In this document: positions 44,901-57,023 of the stretch, one piece after another | Position numbering within the stretch: position 1 is the first letter of the stretch | How the letters are laid out: the number at the start of each line of letters is the position of its first letter | Assembly: GCF_021917145.1 (NCBI RefSeq) | Contig: NC_061080.1 | Coordinates: 1,593,497-1,657,496, forward strand | Direction: 5' to 3' | DNA from: Hypomesus transpacificus | Taxonomy: Eukaryota; Chordata; Actinopteri; Osmeriformes; Osmeridae | Length of the DNA: 64,000 nucleotides | Program-made: the position numbers and the translations under genes | Notes under the pieces: model-generated | Database searches by the model: none | Told to the model about the DNA's origin: nothing | What the model saw: only the letters and a program-made list of their open reading frames with translations

Positions 44901-47900
44901 CATCTGCAATGCCATTAATAACTGTCTCTCAGCTGTAAGTGTGAGTCATCTCAGTCATGTCTTTCTGAGCTCTGAAGGCCGGAGGACCATCTTTTATAGG
45001 GCACGAGAAAGTAAACACAGACAGTGACGGTCAGGCAGTAACGGTGTTACAACAGTCACCGAGAAAGACATTCACAGGCTGGGAAAGATCATGGGTGGAG
45101 CTCTCCCTGTTGTCATCACAAGGGACGTTTAGCCAGTACTTTCTCCTCACCCAGAACATAATAAACACGATCATCAAAATCAGAATACAGTTTAATAACC
45201 AAGTAGTTTACACGACAAGGAATTTACTTTGGTGGCCCGGTGCATACAGTAAACATTAAAAAAAAATATATGTGTGCAGTCTTTAAATATAAAAAGTACT
45301 AAATGTAAAAAATATATATATATTTACAACAAAATACGAACAAAACCTTTACAGTCTGCAATAAAATAGAATATAAAATAACGAGAGTGCAGTTGGCTTT
45401 GAGTCAGCCATGTTAATATAACGCTCAGTGTTTACGTGTGAGTTAGTGTCAGTTGGGGATCCAGGGCCTTGTTGATTAGGCCAGCTGCAGACATAATAAT
45501 TCTCTTATCAATAGCAAATGCACATGAGAACATACAAACTGAATCAGATGGCTGAGCGGTTAGGGAATCGGGCTACTAATCAAAAGGTTGCCGGTTCGAT
45601 TCCAGGCTGTACAGAAAAATGACGTGTCATTGAACAAGGCACTTCACCCTACTTGACTCGGGGAATGTCCCTGTACTTGCTGTAAGTCCCCCCGGAGGAG
45701 AGCGTCTGCTAAACATGTAAATGTAAATGTAAACTAGTATGTATCCAATGACTAGTTCTATTGATGAGTGTACAAACATGTTCCCAGGAAATCCCAATCC
45801 TTCCCCAGTCCAGGATGTGAAGACGGGCTTGTTTGGACTCATTGTGACAGTTTGAGGTCTTCCTCTTTCCCTGTATAGAGCCATTGTCCCCTGGCAGAGT
45901 GTGTGACAGCCCGCTGCCAAACCCGGAGATGAGTTTCCACCTGTGGCAGGACGAGGAGGATATCTGTGAGTAGCTAACAACCCAGGGGGGTCTCTCATTG
46001 TCTTGTAAACGGCCACTGCTCGTTCACAAGACGCAGGGGGGATGAATATTGGCCTCTGGTTGGAGAATGGGGTTTCTTTTCAATTGTTTCAGCTGGCTCG
46101 GTAAACTGAAGGGTCCTTTGAAGCGGGGGACAAGCCCAAAGAGACACTTGATGAAGATAAAAGCGCCCACTTTGCCCACTATTACATTTGACAGGACTTT
46201 TGTGTCTCACACAGAGGATTTGTCTCGACGCTCTGTGCGACGGCCATGTTTGTTTTTCCTCCCCCTCCCTGACAGGGCGAGAGCTGGCTAAGTGCGTTCG
46301 CTCCAGCAGCATGTCGGAGCAGTTCTCCCTCGGCCAGGACTTTGACTTCTGCGACCTTCCCAGCGACCTCACCCCCTCGGAGATGCCCCGCCACTCCATC
46401 ATGTCCACCGACAGCGGCATCGAGCGGGACCTGCCCGGGGCCGACCCGACGGTGGAGCCCCCCGGTGGCCCGGGGGAGCTGGAGCAGAGCAGGCTGTCGC
46501 GGAGGGGCGGGATCAAGATGAGGCCCTCGGTGACGGACAGCATGGCGCTGATGCAGGACTCCCTGGAGGACCCGGGGACTCCCGGGGGAAGAAGGGAGGG
46601 AGGAGGGGGAGGAGAAGGGGGAGGAAGCACGCTGCAGAGGAGGGCGGGGAGCAGTGCCACCCCCTTCCCCAAGCATCAGAAGAACTTCACGGCTCGGATT
46701 GTGATGATGGGGGACGACAGGGTGCTGGGGAGGCTGGCCAAGGCCTTCTACTTCCTCAGGTGAGAAACGGGGGGGCATGTGGGTGGTGTCGTTCTGTGTC
46801 GTTTTGCAGCAAGTTCCATTGGTTTGATAAATACTTTCTCATAACCACAATTAGAAAAATGTGATGATGAAAATCTTCCTGAAAATATACAAACAATAGA
46901 CCAAAAGACGTCTCTGTGTGACTCAGTGAATAGATGAGAATAAACCAATATCTAGCTTGTTCAGTTCTCCATTGCACTTGAGAAGCCCAAGCTGAATCCG
47001 AACCATGACGCAAAGCAGAATCAGGAACTGTGACACAAGTGTCAAATGAGTCACATCCCAAACCATGTTGGTGCAACAAGTCAATCCCACCCCCCGTGCA
47101 GAGCATTTCCTAATGACTGGTTTCTCTCTGAAGGAAACGAGAAGCGAGGCGCCTGTTTCTTACCATGAAAGTCAACCTCCACTTCTACTACATCCCCGTC
47201 AACGAGGAGCCCACGTCCACTTCCTCTGGCAGAGTGAGAAACCCCACGCCATCCAACCCACCCATCCAACCCATCATGTTATCCAACCCATCATGTGATC
47301 CGACACAACATCTCTCCAACCCCACCATGTTACGCAACCCGCCCATGCCCTCAAAACCACCATGTCTTTGCTATCTGACACTAGGAGGTTCACTTCCTCT
47401 GTGATAGTCAACATTACTGATAACCTGATAATGAAATAGGACGTAGAAGTGCTATTGAGGAGGGGGAGGAGGCTTATGTGATGCCCAACCCTGGTTACAA
47501 GGTTTGCAGATCATAACAGTCTGACGTGAAATGGGGGCGACTCCCAGAATGCAGGTTGTGCGTTATATCCGGGTAAGTGAACCCACCAGCTGATTCAGAA
47601 TGTTGCAGCAACCTACTGGCAATGTTGCTACAACGCTGGGTGTCAGCCGGGGAGTTAACTCAGCTGGATATGTCACATGACCTGCTTTCTGGAATACCCC
47701 CCTGGTATGTAGTGTGTATATTGGTGACGTCATGTGTTGCCGCACATAGTGCAAAACAGACGATTGAAACATGAGAAGGTTTTCCAGCCAAAACTCCCTC
47801 ATTGGCATGTCAGTGTGTGAATGTCTTCCTCTTTCTGCGTCGCATGAGTCAATATGCTCCTTTTGATCCTGTTTTCAGGAAAACCTTTCTCCTGCTGGGC

Positions 47901-50900
47901 AAAATCCCTGTGCCGTCGGCTCCTACCTGGGAATGGTAGACCCTTGGTACGAATGCAACATAAAGAGTCTGGGCTTGATGATCCCCAAACTTGCCAAAAT
48001 GGTACGTTTTCGAATTCCAAACACGTATTTGTCGTCCGATTTGGGCATTTCATTTATAATGAAGTGAAACATGCAACAGTGACTGTGCCTATATAGCGCA
48101 ACTGTGACCATGCATGCAACATATTGGAAGCCCTCACACCTCATATCTCTTCTAGAAGAGTCACTTGAAGTCTTGCGTAACAGGCAGAAGGACAGGAAGT
48201 TACAAAAAAGCTTGTGTTGCTGCATGCTCACGGATATAGATCTGTGTTTTCATTGAAACCACCATTGTGACAGGATATAAGCATAGACATACGGTATATA
48301 CACCTGCTCTCTGACGCCTCGTCAGCAACTGTTAGGGAAGGAAAACGTTAGAAGTAGAAGTAGCATTTACTTACATGCTTGCCTTTAGGGGGTCAGATGG
48401 CTGAGCGACTAGGGAATCGGGCTACCAATCAGAAGTTTGCCAGTTCGATTCTTAGCTGTGCTAAATGGGTCAGATGGCTGAGCGGTTAGGGAGTTAGGCT
48501 ATTAATCAGAAGGTTGTTGGTTCGATTCCCGGGCCCTGCCAAATGACGTTGTGTCCCTGGGCAAGGCACTTCACCCTACTTGCCTCGAGGAGAATGTCCC
48601 TGTACTTACTGTAAGTCGCTCTGGATAAGAGCGTCTGCTAAATGACTAAATGTAAATGTGGTGTTCATATTTTCAAGGTATTTTTCTCAGTCTTTCGGTT
48701 CTCATTCTTCCGTGTCTTCTTCAGCCTCTTCATCTCCGTAATCTCCGTCGCCATCTTCTTAATCTGCTCCTTCTTCTCCAGCAGTCCAGCAGCAGCAAGC
48801 AGACGGAACCAAGTCCCTTCCTGTCCGATGTCATATCCTATTACGTCCGAACGGGGCTGCAGCCAGTGTATTTCACCATCTACTTTGTCAAGGTGGGCAG
48901 AACTGAACTGTTAAGCGTTGAGAGTCCACAGGAACTGCTTTACTGGGCACAGATTCAGTAAGACCAATGCTGGACGAAGAGTGCCCTGCTGTACATGCTG
49001 GTCCGGTAAAAGGACCTTTTAGTTCCTGGCTAAGCTACTGCTGTCACCTAGTATCTGAGAGCAGTACCTTTTGAACACGAGGAGGAATCAGAACGTGTTG
49101 GTCACGATCACGTCAGACTGAAGTGTTTCTGAGTGGGTTCGTTGTGACCTACTTCTGTACCCTTCCTCCCTCCTCCAGATGACCTTCTCTAACCTCACTA
49201 AGGAGCCAATGGAGGATGTGTTCCTCTCCAACTTGGCGATGGAGTTCCCTGAGCTTAAACTGTCCGCGGCCACTCTAAGAGGTGTGTGTTCCCGCGTGTG
49301 TTTTTGTTTGTTGTTTGTGTGGATGTACGTGTGCGTGTCACCCGAGTGTCCACGCGCTGTAGTCTATGCGAATGCTTCTGTATGAATATGTAGGAAGGGT
49401 CAGATGGCTGAGCGGTTAGGGAATCGGGCTATTCATCAGAAAGTTGCCGGCTCGTGTCAAATGACGTTGTGTCACCCTACATTCCCTTTGGGGGAATGTC
49501 CCTGTACTGTAAGTCGCTCTGGATAAGAGCGTCTGCTAAATGACTAAATGTTATGAATGTTCCGAGCCCTCCTCTAATCCCTCGTTTCCCCTCAGACATG
49601 ACGATCAAGCAGAGGAAAAACACTGGAGACCTGTGCGGGGCCATCGTCTCCGTCAATTACAGACAGGTGAGTGGGGCCGGACGACGTTTTCCCTCCTCCA
49701 ACTCTCAGGGTCCGAGGAACCTGTAACCCAGGTTCACACACGGCACGATGAAAAGCTTGTTGTACACCTCCAGTTATTTGTGTGTTTACGTGTGTGTGTT
49801 TCTCTGTCATCCTAATGTCTCATTACGGCCCCCTCCCCTCAGGTGACGTTGAGTGGACGAGACGTGGACAGGGGCGTGTCCCTCAGGACTGTAGGAGCTC
49901 AGATCAGCGCCATACCTTCCAATGAAACTGAAGGTGACATTACCCGGCTCCTCATTTCCCCTTTTTTCACCAGTTGTAGTTCCTACACAGGATCCGACTC
50001 GTTGTCTACATCTTCTAAACATGTAACGTTGTCTTTTCTGGTAAAACATCCACTTTTTTATCCTCTCCTGTTCCCAGATCTGAACTGTCTGACCGTGAAT
50101 TTCTGTGAGACCAAACCAAAGCACGGCACGGTAAGTTAGGACAAGTTCCGTTCTCCTCTGCGGGTTCCATGTGTGAAACGTATGCTCCACCTCATTCAGG
50201 ATTTGTCATTGAAATCGCTGTCCAATCAACCACTCTTTCCAATGTCGCGACCAGGAGTACAAGATACGCACCTGTAACATTAAAATAAGAGCTCTTGAAA
50301 GGAGAGCCTTCTCTGTCATCCTGGACAAGGACTCTCGTAGGACCTTCAGAGATGTTCAAAGGTGAGTGAACGGCTTTTTTTAGGGGGGGTTGCAAGCTTA
50401 CACTGACCTTGATCAAAACGTCTTAAGTATATTTACAAATGCCAATATGTATCAAATAGGGGGTGTGCATGGTTTGGTCTCTGACAGTACCGTAAAATCA
50501 ATAGAACTATTACAAAAAGGGCAGATTGTAGACATATTTTAAGGTGAAACAGACACACCGTAACCCCTCTGTGTAGATGACCTTTGTATGCGAACGGCTT
50601 GGCTGTACAGCTTGGTTTGTCAAAGCAGCAGGTGAAGGCCATACTGTGGTTGTTATGGTGATCAGCACAACAACCGTTTTGTTCGTGGACTTGTTTACCC
50701 GAAAGCTCGTTAAGGCACTGATCTCGTTAACAACTGTTCATTCTTATTCGCCCTGACGTCAAACAAACACACGGGCCATTCAATGGGTCCCACCCTCATC
50801 TTTGCGTGTGTTTTCATCTCTTCAGCATAGAGGTCGCCCCCTGCCTTGACCCTGGGTACTGCGTCCAGAAGACTATGAGATCCAAGTTCAGTCTGGGAGA

Positions 50901-50982
50901 AGACAAGGATGCTGGACTCAGCAAGTACATGAACAAGGGACTCCCTCTACCTATCAACACCTTCGCTGGGATCATCAACTGA
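40846..50982 (+). CDS. pik3r6: Phosphoinositide 3-kinase regulatory subunit 6 (p84/p87)
   Basis: Second class IB adaptor; pairs with p110-gamma in competition with p101 and relies more on Ras for activation. There are 19 coding exons: 40846-40858, 41149-41250, 41737-41828, 41950-42018, 42510-42642, 42902-42971, 43313-43499, 44312-44459, 45879-45965, 46276-46759, 47134-47233, 47879-48001, 48782-48892, 49179-49281, 49596-49666, 49843-49933, 50078-50130, 50255-50361 and 50826-50982. All are in frame (2301 nt, 766 residues; human about 754). Residues 1-300 are the helical p110-binding part. Residues 300-461 are a Ser/acidic linker with [15 protein letters not shown]. The C-terminal half carries [14 protein letters not shown], the partner of MLDPWYERN in p101, and ends FAGIIN. 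The first coding exon has only 13 bases; the next donor (GTGCCT) is weak. Confidence 0.97.
42312..42339. repeat. Poly-G run in a pik3r6 intron
   Basis: About 28 uninterrupted G's on the sense strand, followed by (GT)n at 42350, upstream of exon 42510-42642. Confidence 0.9.
43508..43530. repeat. Poly-G run directly after a pik3r6 donor
   Basis: The donor of exon 43313-43499 (GTAAACCCC) runs straight into about 19 G's and then AGGGGCGG. The CCCC and G run could pair in RNA next to the splice site. Confidence 0.9.
45165..45265 (+). repeat. Short dispersed fish repeat
   Basis: ATCAGAATACAGTTTAATAA-like sequence, then AAGGAATTTACTTTGGTG and GGTGCATACA. The series resembles a teleost repeat phrase I know (TTTATTGGCC...AAGGAATTTG). 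The family is uncertain. Confidence 0.4.
45544..45732 (+). mobile_element. tRNA-derived SINE, copy 2 (pik3r6 intron 8)
   Basis: Intact A box TGGCTGAGCGG and B box GGTTCGATTCC. The body is AAAATGACGTGTCATTG... and the tail GCGTCTGCTAAACATG with ATGTAAATGT repeats. Same strand as pik3r6. Confidence 0.88.
48391..48659 (+). mobile_element. SINE copy 3, dimeric: truncated head plus full copy (pik3r6 intron 12)
   Basis: A first tRNA-like head (48391-48466, AGTTCGATTC B box) is followed at once by a full element (48467-48659). The full copy has A box TGGCTGAGCGG, B box GGTTCGATTCC, body and tail GTCTGCTAAATGACTAAATG. Either one element inserted beside a truncated one, or the head was duplicated. 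Confidence 0.85.
49398..49550 (+). mobile_element. SINE copy 4, B box truncated (pik3r6 intron 14)
   Basis: It has the A box TGGCTGAGCGG, but the sequence jumps from GCCGGCTCG to TGTCAAATGACG, and also lacks the GGGCAAGGCACTT part. The tail GCGTCTGCTAAATGAC is kept. Confidence 0.85.
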
Positions 50983-52690
50983 CACTGCCCACTTCATCTG
51001 GGCGGGCTCATCTGTGCAGAGACTAAGAGGTTGGGACCATCCGTACAATCTGGCGATTGGTTGCTTGATATACCTCTGTCCTTTACTTAACCTTGATCTT
51101 TGTGGTTCAGTGTTGTTGACGTGGACAAGGGCCACGGTAAATCGCTTCCGCAAGTAACCCGGGCTTCTACAGAACTGATCCAGCTCAGAGAGGCCCACCA
51201 GACTTCCGGAACATTCTTCTTAACTGCTGAACAGTGACAATGTGGGAAGATCTTCATCGTCAAAAAGGGTTTGTCATGCCTGTGGTGTGACCATAGTAAC
51301 ATTTAAAATGAAAAGGTATGCTTGACTGGGTGTATTTATGGTGAATGTTCTTGGAAGGAGTTACACAAATTAAATATGTGGCGTGTTTGGAACTTGGCCG
51401 GAGAATCATATTACGAGACAAAATGTCCAAGATAAGGGTGGGCCACCTGACTAAAGTGCCTGCATGGGGGTGCATAGATCATACGGCCTTTCTCGTAGAA
51501 CAAGTTTATCTCCTACCTTATGCAAATGTACCTGAGATTAACCAGTGCTATTGGTGAGATAGTGTACCTTCATTTAGGAAACCCCCGGGTCAGAATTCGA
51601 GGCTTTAGTTCAGTGGGCTACAGCAGGTCTAGGGAATGAGTAATCGTGGCCAGGCTTTAGTCTAATGAGCTAACTCACCCACTTGTTTTCACGTAAACAC
51701 ACTACCTAATTTTTCCAAGTGTTAGCGCTGTATCAGCAAGCACCCGTGGTGTGACAGACCTTCCTAGCTGAGCTTGATTGGACAAAAGAAGTTCATGGGC
51801 AGCGTATTGATTCATTTGAATGGTACTGTAGGAACAGCAAACTGTCTTAACCCCTTTGAACCCATCGTCAAAAAAGTGCCTTGGGTTTACATGGAACGAC
51901 AATATATCACATTACTTTAGTCAAGGGAAATCCAAAACACTGTCGAAAACCTTCAGTTCAAGTAATGTTCCTTCTAATTTGGTCATTTTCTTCGATGTGA
52001 TATGCATGCCATGTGACTCACACATGCACAGTCATACAAGCTGGGACCCCATACAGCTGGGCTTTCACTTTCTAGCTCATTTGACCCCTCAATGCTTATG
52101 AAAGGAGCAATATCCTGTAAAGCTATACAAAGCTAAACCACACAGCTTTCTGCTGTCGACACCCTTAACGGGTGATGGTGTCAGAAGGTGGTCAACGCTT
52201 TGAAGAAAGTTGATTTCGAATAAGTCTCGAGCTGAAAGAAACTGATTCTTGTAAATGCATCTCGAAGCGTATCTGACAGTCATTGACAGACTTGCAGTTA
52301 CGAAGCCGCTGTTCTGATCAATCCATTCTTAGTATGGTTTTGTGGTTTTGGATGATCAGAATAGCCTTTAACGGATGTTGGCCTAATGCGGGGATACAAT
52401 GCAGGAGGTGATCTGATTCTTTATCCATGGTCTCTAATGTATAACACTTAATGTGGATATTTGAGTACATTGATTAATTTGAATTTTTTGTATGATCTTA
52501 AGCATGTCTTCCAAGTGTTTGTGGAGCTTTAATCAGAGAAAGAGTTCTGTTAGTGATCAATTTGCACACTATTTTTTATTCTATCAATGCCTTGTTAGGC
52601 AAATAATTGTTACTGTAATGATTTGTTTCATACTGTGTACATAAACATATTTTGTATCTTTACAGTGTATATTTTACATAAAAAGAGTTT
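50983..52690 (+). other. pik3r6: Probable 3' UTR of pik3r6
   Basis: About 1.7 kb of repeat-free, AT-rich DNA follows the stop codon. Candidate poly(A) signals are ATTAAA at 51369 and a weak CATAAA near 52678. No exon of another gene is seen. The exact end is unknown. Confidence 0.5.
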
Positions 52691-53067
52691 AAATGTGAGG
52701 AACTCTCTGACTCGATTGGTTTGATAGATGAAAAAGAATCCTTTGCCGAAAATTCTGACGTGCAGGTGATATGACACGATGATAACACAAGATGGCGCCA
52801 CGGAGTTTACTTGAGATGCACGTTTTGCAGCTATTCAAAGCCTTCTTGCGTACATGATCCGTGCTCACCGGCTGCGCACTCCAACAACCACAGGCACCGG
52901 TGAACCAGTCCACACCCGCGTGTTGTGAAAGCGTTTTTTTTTGTAGCATGCTTCTTGTGTGACTGAATTAAATAAAATACTGCACACGGTGAATTTCCCT
53001 CTCCGCTTGGTGAGCTGCTCTAAGCTTGAGAGCGCATCTGTCCAGCTGTTCAAATCAAAACGCTAAT

Positions 53068-53930
53068 ATGGAAAGTGAGCGAGGATCCTCAAATCAATAC
53101 GGCTCCCTGGAATGCACTAAATGGAAAACAGACACTTCTAAAACAGGTATTCGTTTGCATATTTTAAATTGGGCTGCTTATTACTTGTTTACTAACCTGT
53201 ACTATTTGCAAACTTTTGCACTTTGTCAGTTAAAGATGCTAGGAGTCGCATGCAGGTATTTTACATTGAGAGAAGCATGTAAATGGTACTGATTATCTAT
53301 CAGTGTATGTGCGTGTGTGGGTACAGACTGTAAAATAGGATTGATGATTACAAGTCAAATTCACCTACACATGGCGGGAATCACTTGTGTTCATGCTGAC
53401 AACAGAGTTTGTGTTCACTGTGTTGAGCACGGGACACTGTTAGGCTATACATAACTTGTCAGCTGTAAAACATTACTGGAGCCTAACTTATAGAAACATT
53501 TTGGTTTTTCTATATCTCCCCCTCTATCTCCCTTTCTCTTTAACTCTATCACTTTCTATTTTCCTCTTTGCCTCCTTTCCTACCAGTCCACCAAGCTCTG
53601 ACCTGTCCATCAGTCAGCAAGACATCCACGTCTTTAGGGAGGGTACAAGCATACTAGCGGAAGCAAGAAAGGAAGGAAATGTGGAGAAAAGAGTGTAAAT
53701 TGGAGCTTCATTTAAAAAAAACGCTGTGAAGGCTGCTTTGTGTCGTGACCAGCAGCTTTCACATGGGGGGGGTGGGGGGGGGGGGCATACAGTAGTGTAA
53801 GAACAACTTCTAAGGATTGACATTTTGTGTGAGTGTGTGTGCGCCAAGGACACGTATCTTCTGGTTGCACAACTAGAAGATTCCGTAGTACACGAGAAGT
53901 TGAAGTGAGAGGCGTGGATCTAATAGGCTT

Positions 53931-53979
<49 letters not shown>

Positions 53980-56970
53980 GCAGGGACACACACACACACA
54001 GAGGCAGGGACACACACTCCTGCCCTCCCTTTCAACCACCATTCTGCCCGCTCATATAGCCCCTCCCCATTCCGCCGTTGTGGTCCCTAAATGCAACAGT
54101 GTGACCGCGGACGTCAGCACCTCCAGACAGGCCAGTCCCAGAAAGCCCCCCAGAGGTGATGATGGTTGTCAAGGGAACGTGTCCTGAAAGGCCAGGCTCC
54201 CAGTGGACCTTGAAGTGATCCCTCATGGCAAAACCTGTTGTGGCATCTCTAACTCGACATGTCAGGGGTAGTTATCTACTTAGCAAGAGAGGAAGTGGAG
54301 AAGATAAAGGATGGAGGGGACGTGTAAGACGAGTGGAGGGGATCTAGCTCAAGAAATGCTGTCTTGTTTGAAGTCCAGATTTATTGGATAGAAACAAACC
54401 CAATCCAATTCAAGGTGTGGATGTAGAAGAGCTCTCTCCTGCTGTGCATTGGCTCACGGTATCCTTGAAGGCGTATCGCGCAACCCAACTTTAGTCATTT
54501 TCATTCCTACTGTCAGTTCTCACATCAGAGGTGTCACGTTCCTGTTCCGCGGTGATTGATTTGTGGGAGACTTGAAGTTTGAGTGAGAGTGGGTGGACGG
54601 GCTCCACAGAGCATCAAGGTACAGAGGCGTCGAGTTTTAGAAAGCCTCCTGAGACGATCTTCCGGGTAGCCTTCCTCCGTGCGTTGACGTCTCCACGTCG
54701 ACATCAGGGCAGCTTTGGCGTAGTCACTCAGCCTAATGTGCCCCCGGAGATGTGCGGTTATTTATATCTGCATCCTTTGTGCGTGTCGGAGGAAGCCACA
54801 GTAAGTGTTTTGGTGTTTTGGAGTCACAATCCTTCACACAACTCAATACTCATGGACAAACTGCCAACGAACGCTCCCCGGTGAATCACGCACTCTTTTT
54901 CCATTTCACCAGCACCCACAGGTCATTTAAGCCATGTCTTATTAGAATGCACCTCAGCTCTCTTCCCTCTCTCTTAAAAAGATATCTGCACTTCAAAGTC
55001 AGAGTCCTCTCCCCTGGCTGAAGGAAGTGTGATTCAATAGGTTCTTTGTCTGTTTCTGAGTGCACTTCCTTGCCGAACTCACCTCTAATGTGAGCCGAGT
55101 CTTGGCTGAGGAGCAGAGGGGTGTAAGAGCACATTTGAAAAGAATCTTCAGAAATTGCAGAGCTTACATTGGATGAACTAGAGCGGATGATGATGATGTC
55201 GGTGGAAGTTCGGCTCTCCTGGTCTTTGGCCTCCTCACGGATCGGCTCACAGCAACAGTGAGTGTCGTTGGAGGATAAGGGAACCAAGCAGACTTCCACT
55301 GCGCTGGCTCACGGGAAATAACAAGGCAAGCTGAAATTGTATTTCAGTACAGGTCAATACCTAAGCCAATATGATGCTTGCTGGTGGGATTTTCTTCTTC
55401 TTGTTTTTTGTAGTTCCCCCCCCCAGTAGTCTCTTTATTAGGTGTTATTAGGTGGATGGTGAGGGCAGTTTAACGTGTAGTTACTTTGCTGGTTGCCGGT
55501 TGTGGCGCTGCTATTGGTGTGTTTCGCAGAGGGCAGCGCAAGAGAGAAAGGCTTTGAAGTCACTTCATCCCACGCCACAGTCAGTGGGATTCTTACACAC
55601 AACAAAGCTCGACTCGGTACTAACGAGTGACGACTTAGTAACAGCGAAGGAACAGTTGGAGATAATGGTGGAGGTGTCCCCCTTCTTGCATCTAAGGAAG
55701 GTCATACATAACAACATTGACTTCATACCAATAAGGCATCAATGAAAATGGCGTATTCTTCTGTATGGAAAGTCGGTTGCTTAGTGGGTAATGATAAAGG
55801 AAAAAGATGGAAATAGTCTAAGCTGACTGGTGCTCTTACACTAACACAATCTTTCGTTAAATTGTCTCAGTAAGAACAATGTATTTAATGAGTACGTTTT
55901 TCACTTGCAAAGCATTGGTTGTGCATTGCTATGTTTCATATAGTAATGTATGAAGTCCAATTACAAAAGCTTGTGAATTAATCCTATTCCAAAGCTACTG
56001 AACAGTACAGAGCTGTCAACAATTAAAGGTGTGCATTCAGCATGTGTGTGAGTGAGTGTCATTAACAGTTCCGCTGGGCAGATAATTATTCTGGGACCCC
56101 TGCTGTAGTCTAAGTCCTAACATGATTACCCTCCATATCTTTTGGTCCTGGCTTGCGGCGCACTATGAGTCACCAACTGTAGTCTGGGGATTAAGGTACG
56201 GGGGGGGGGGGGGGGGGAGGCTGCTGAGGTGGAGAAAGAGAGGAGGGTTTACTGTCTGGGTGTCTCTTGGTACAGACCCCCCCCCCCATCTGGGTGTCTC
56301 TTGGTACAGACCCCCCCCCCCCATCTGGGTGTCTCTTGGTACAGACCCCTCCCCCCCATCTGGGTGTCTCTTGGTATAGCCTGCCAGTGTAATTACAGCT
56401 CCCATCCAGCTGCTGTCTCTCACCACCGGGGGAGTTCAGTACATCGCCAGTACTTCTCAACAGCTCCGCCGTTTAGCATGGGTCCTGAAAGTGAGTTGAA
56501 GAACACAGTGGTGTTGAATACAGCCACATGACTTCTAACCCTCCATAAATAGTCCACGACCCTGTCGACAGACAGAAAGACAGATTACTGAATTACGGAA
56601 TCACTGCCATGCAGAGGTGTAATACTGCATGAACTTGTCTTTGTTCTACGGGTCTATCCTGCCCCCATCCGTCACTGCAGCACAGTTTTCATGCACACGT
56701 GTCTGTATGTTTGTGTGTGTGTGTCGGTGTGTGGACGTGTGTGTCTGTACGCCCGCTCAATCATCAAGAACAGTGTGTAAACTAGAGGCGATACACTCAT
56801 AATGAATCTCCGCCCAGTGGCTCCTGCAGCCCCGCAAAACCCCCTCATTAGAGTCTGTCAGCCACAGTTCAACACACTGTAATTGTATACTAGTATTTGT
56901 GTGGAAGTGATTCATATGCTGTGTGTGTGTGTTATCAGGGACAGTTGAATCCTGAGCTTGTTGTTTTCTG

Positions 56971-57023
<53 letters not shown>

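Noticed and set aside
46182..46778. 198- and 225-codon antisense frames opposite pik3r6
   Set aside because: Shadows of coding exon 46276-46759.
55452..55745. 97-codon frame in intron 1 of the bmerb1-like gene
   Set aside because: No recognisable domain or splice support. It could be an old repeat remnant.
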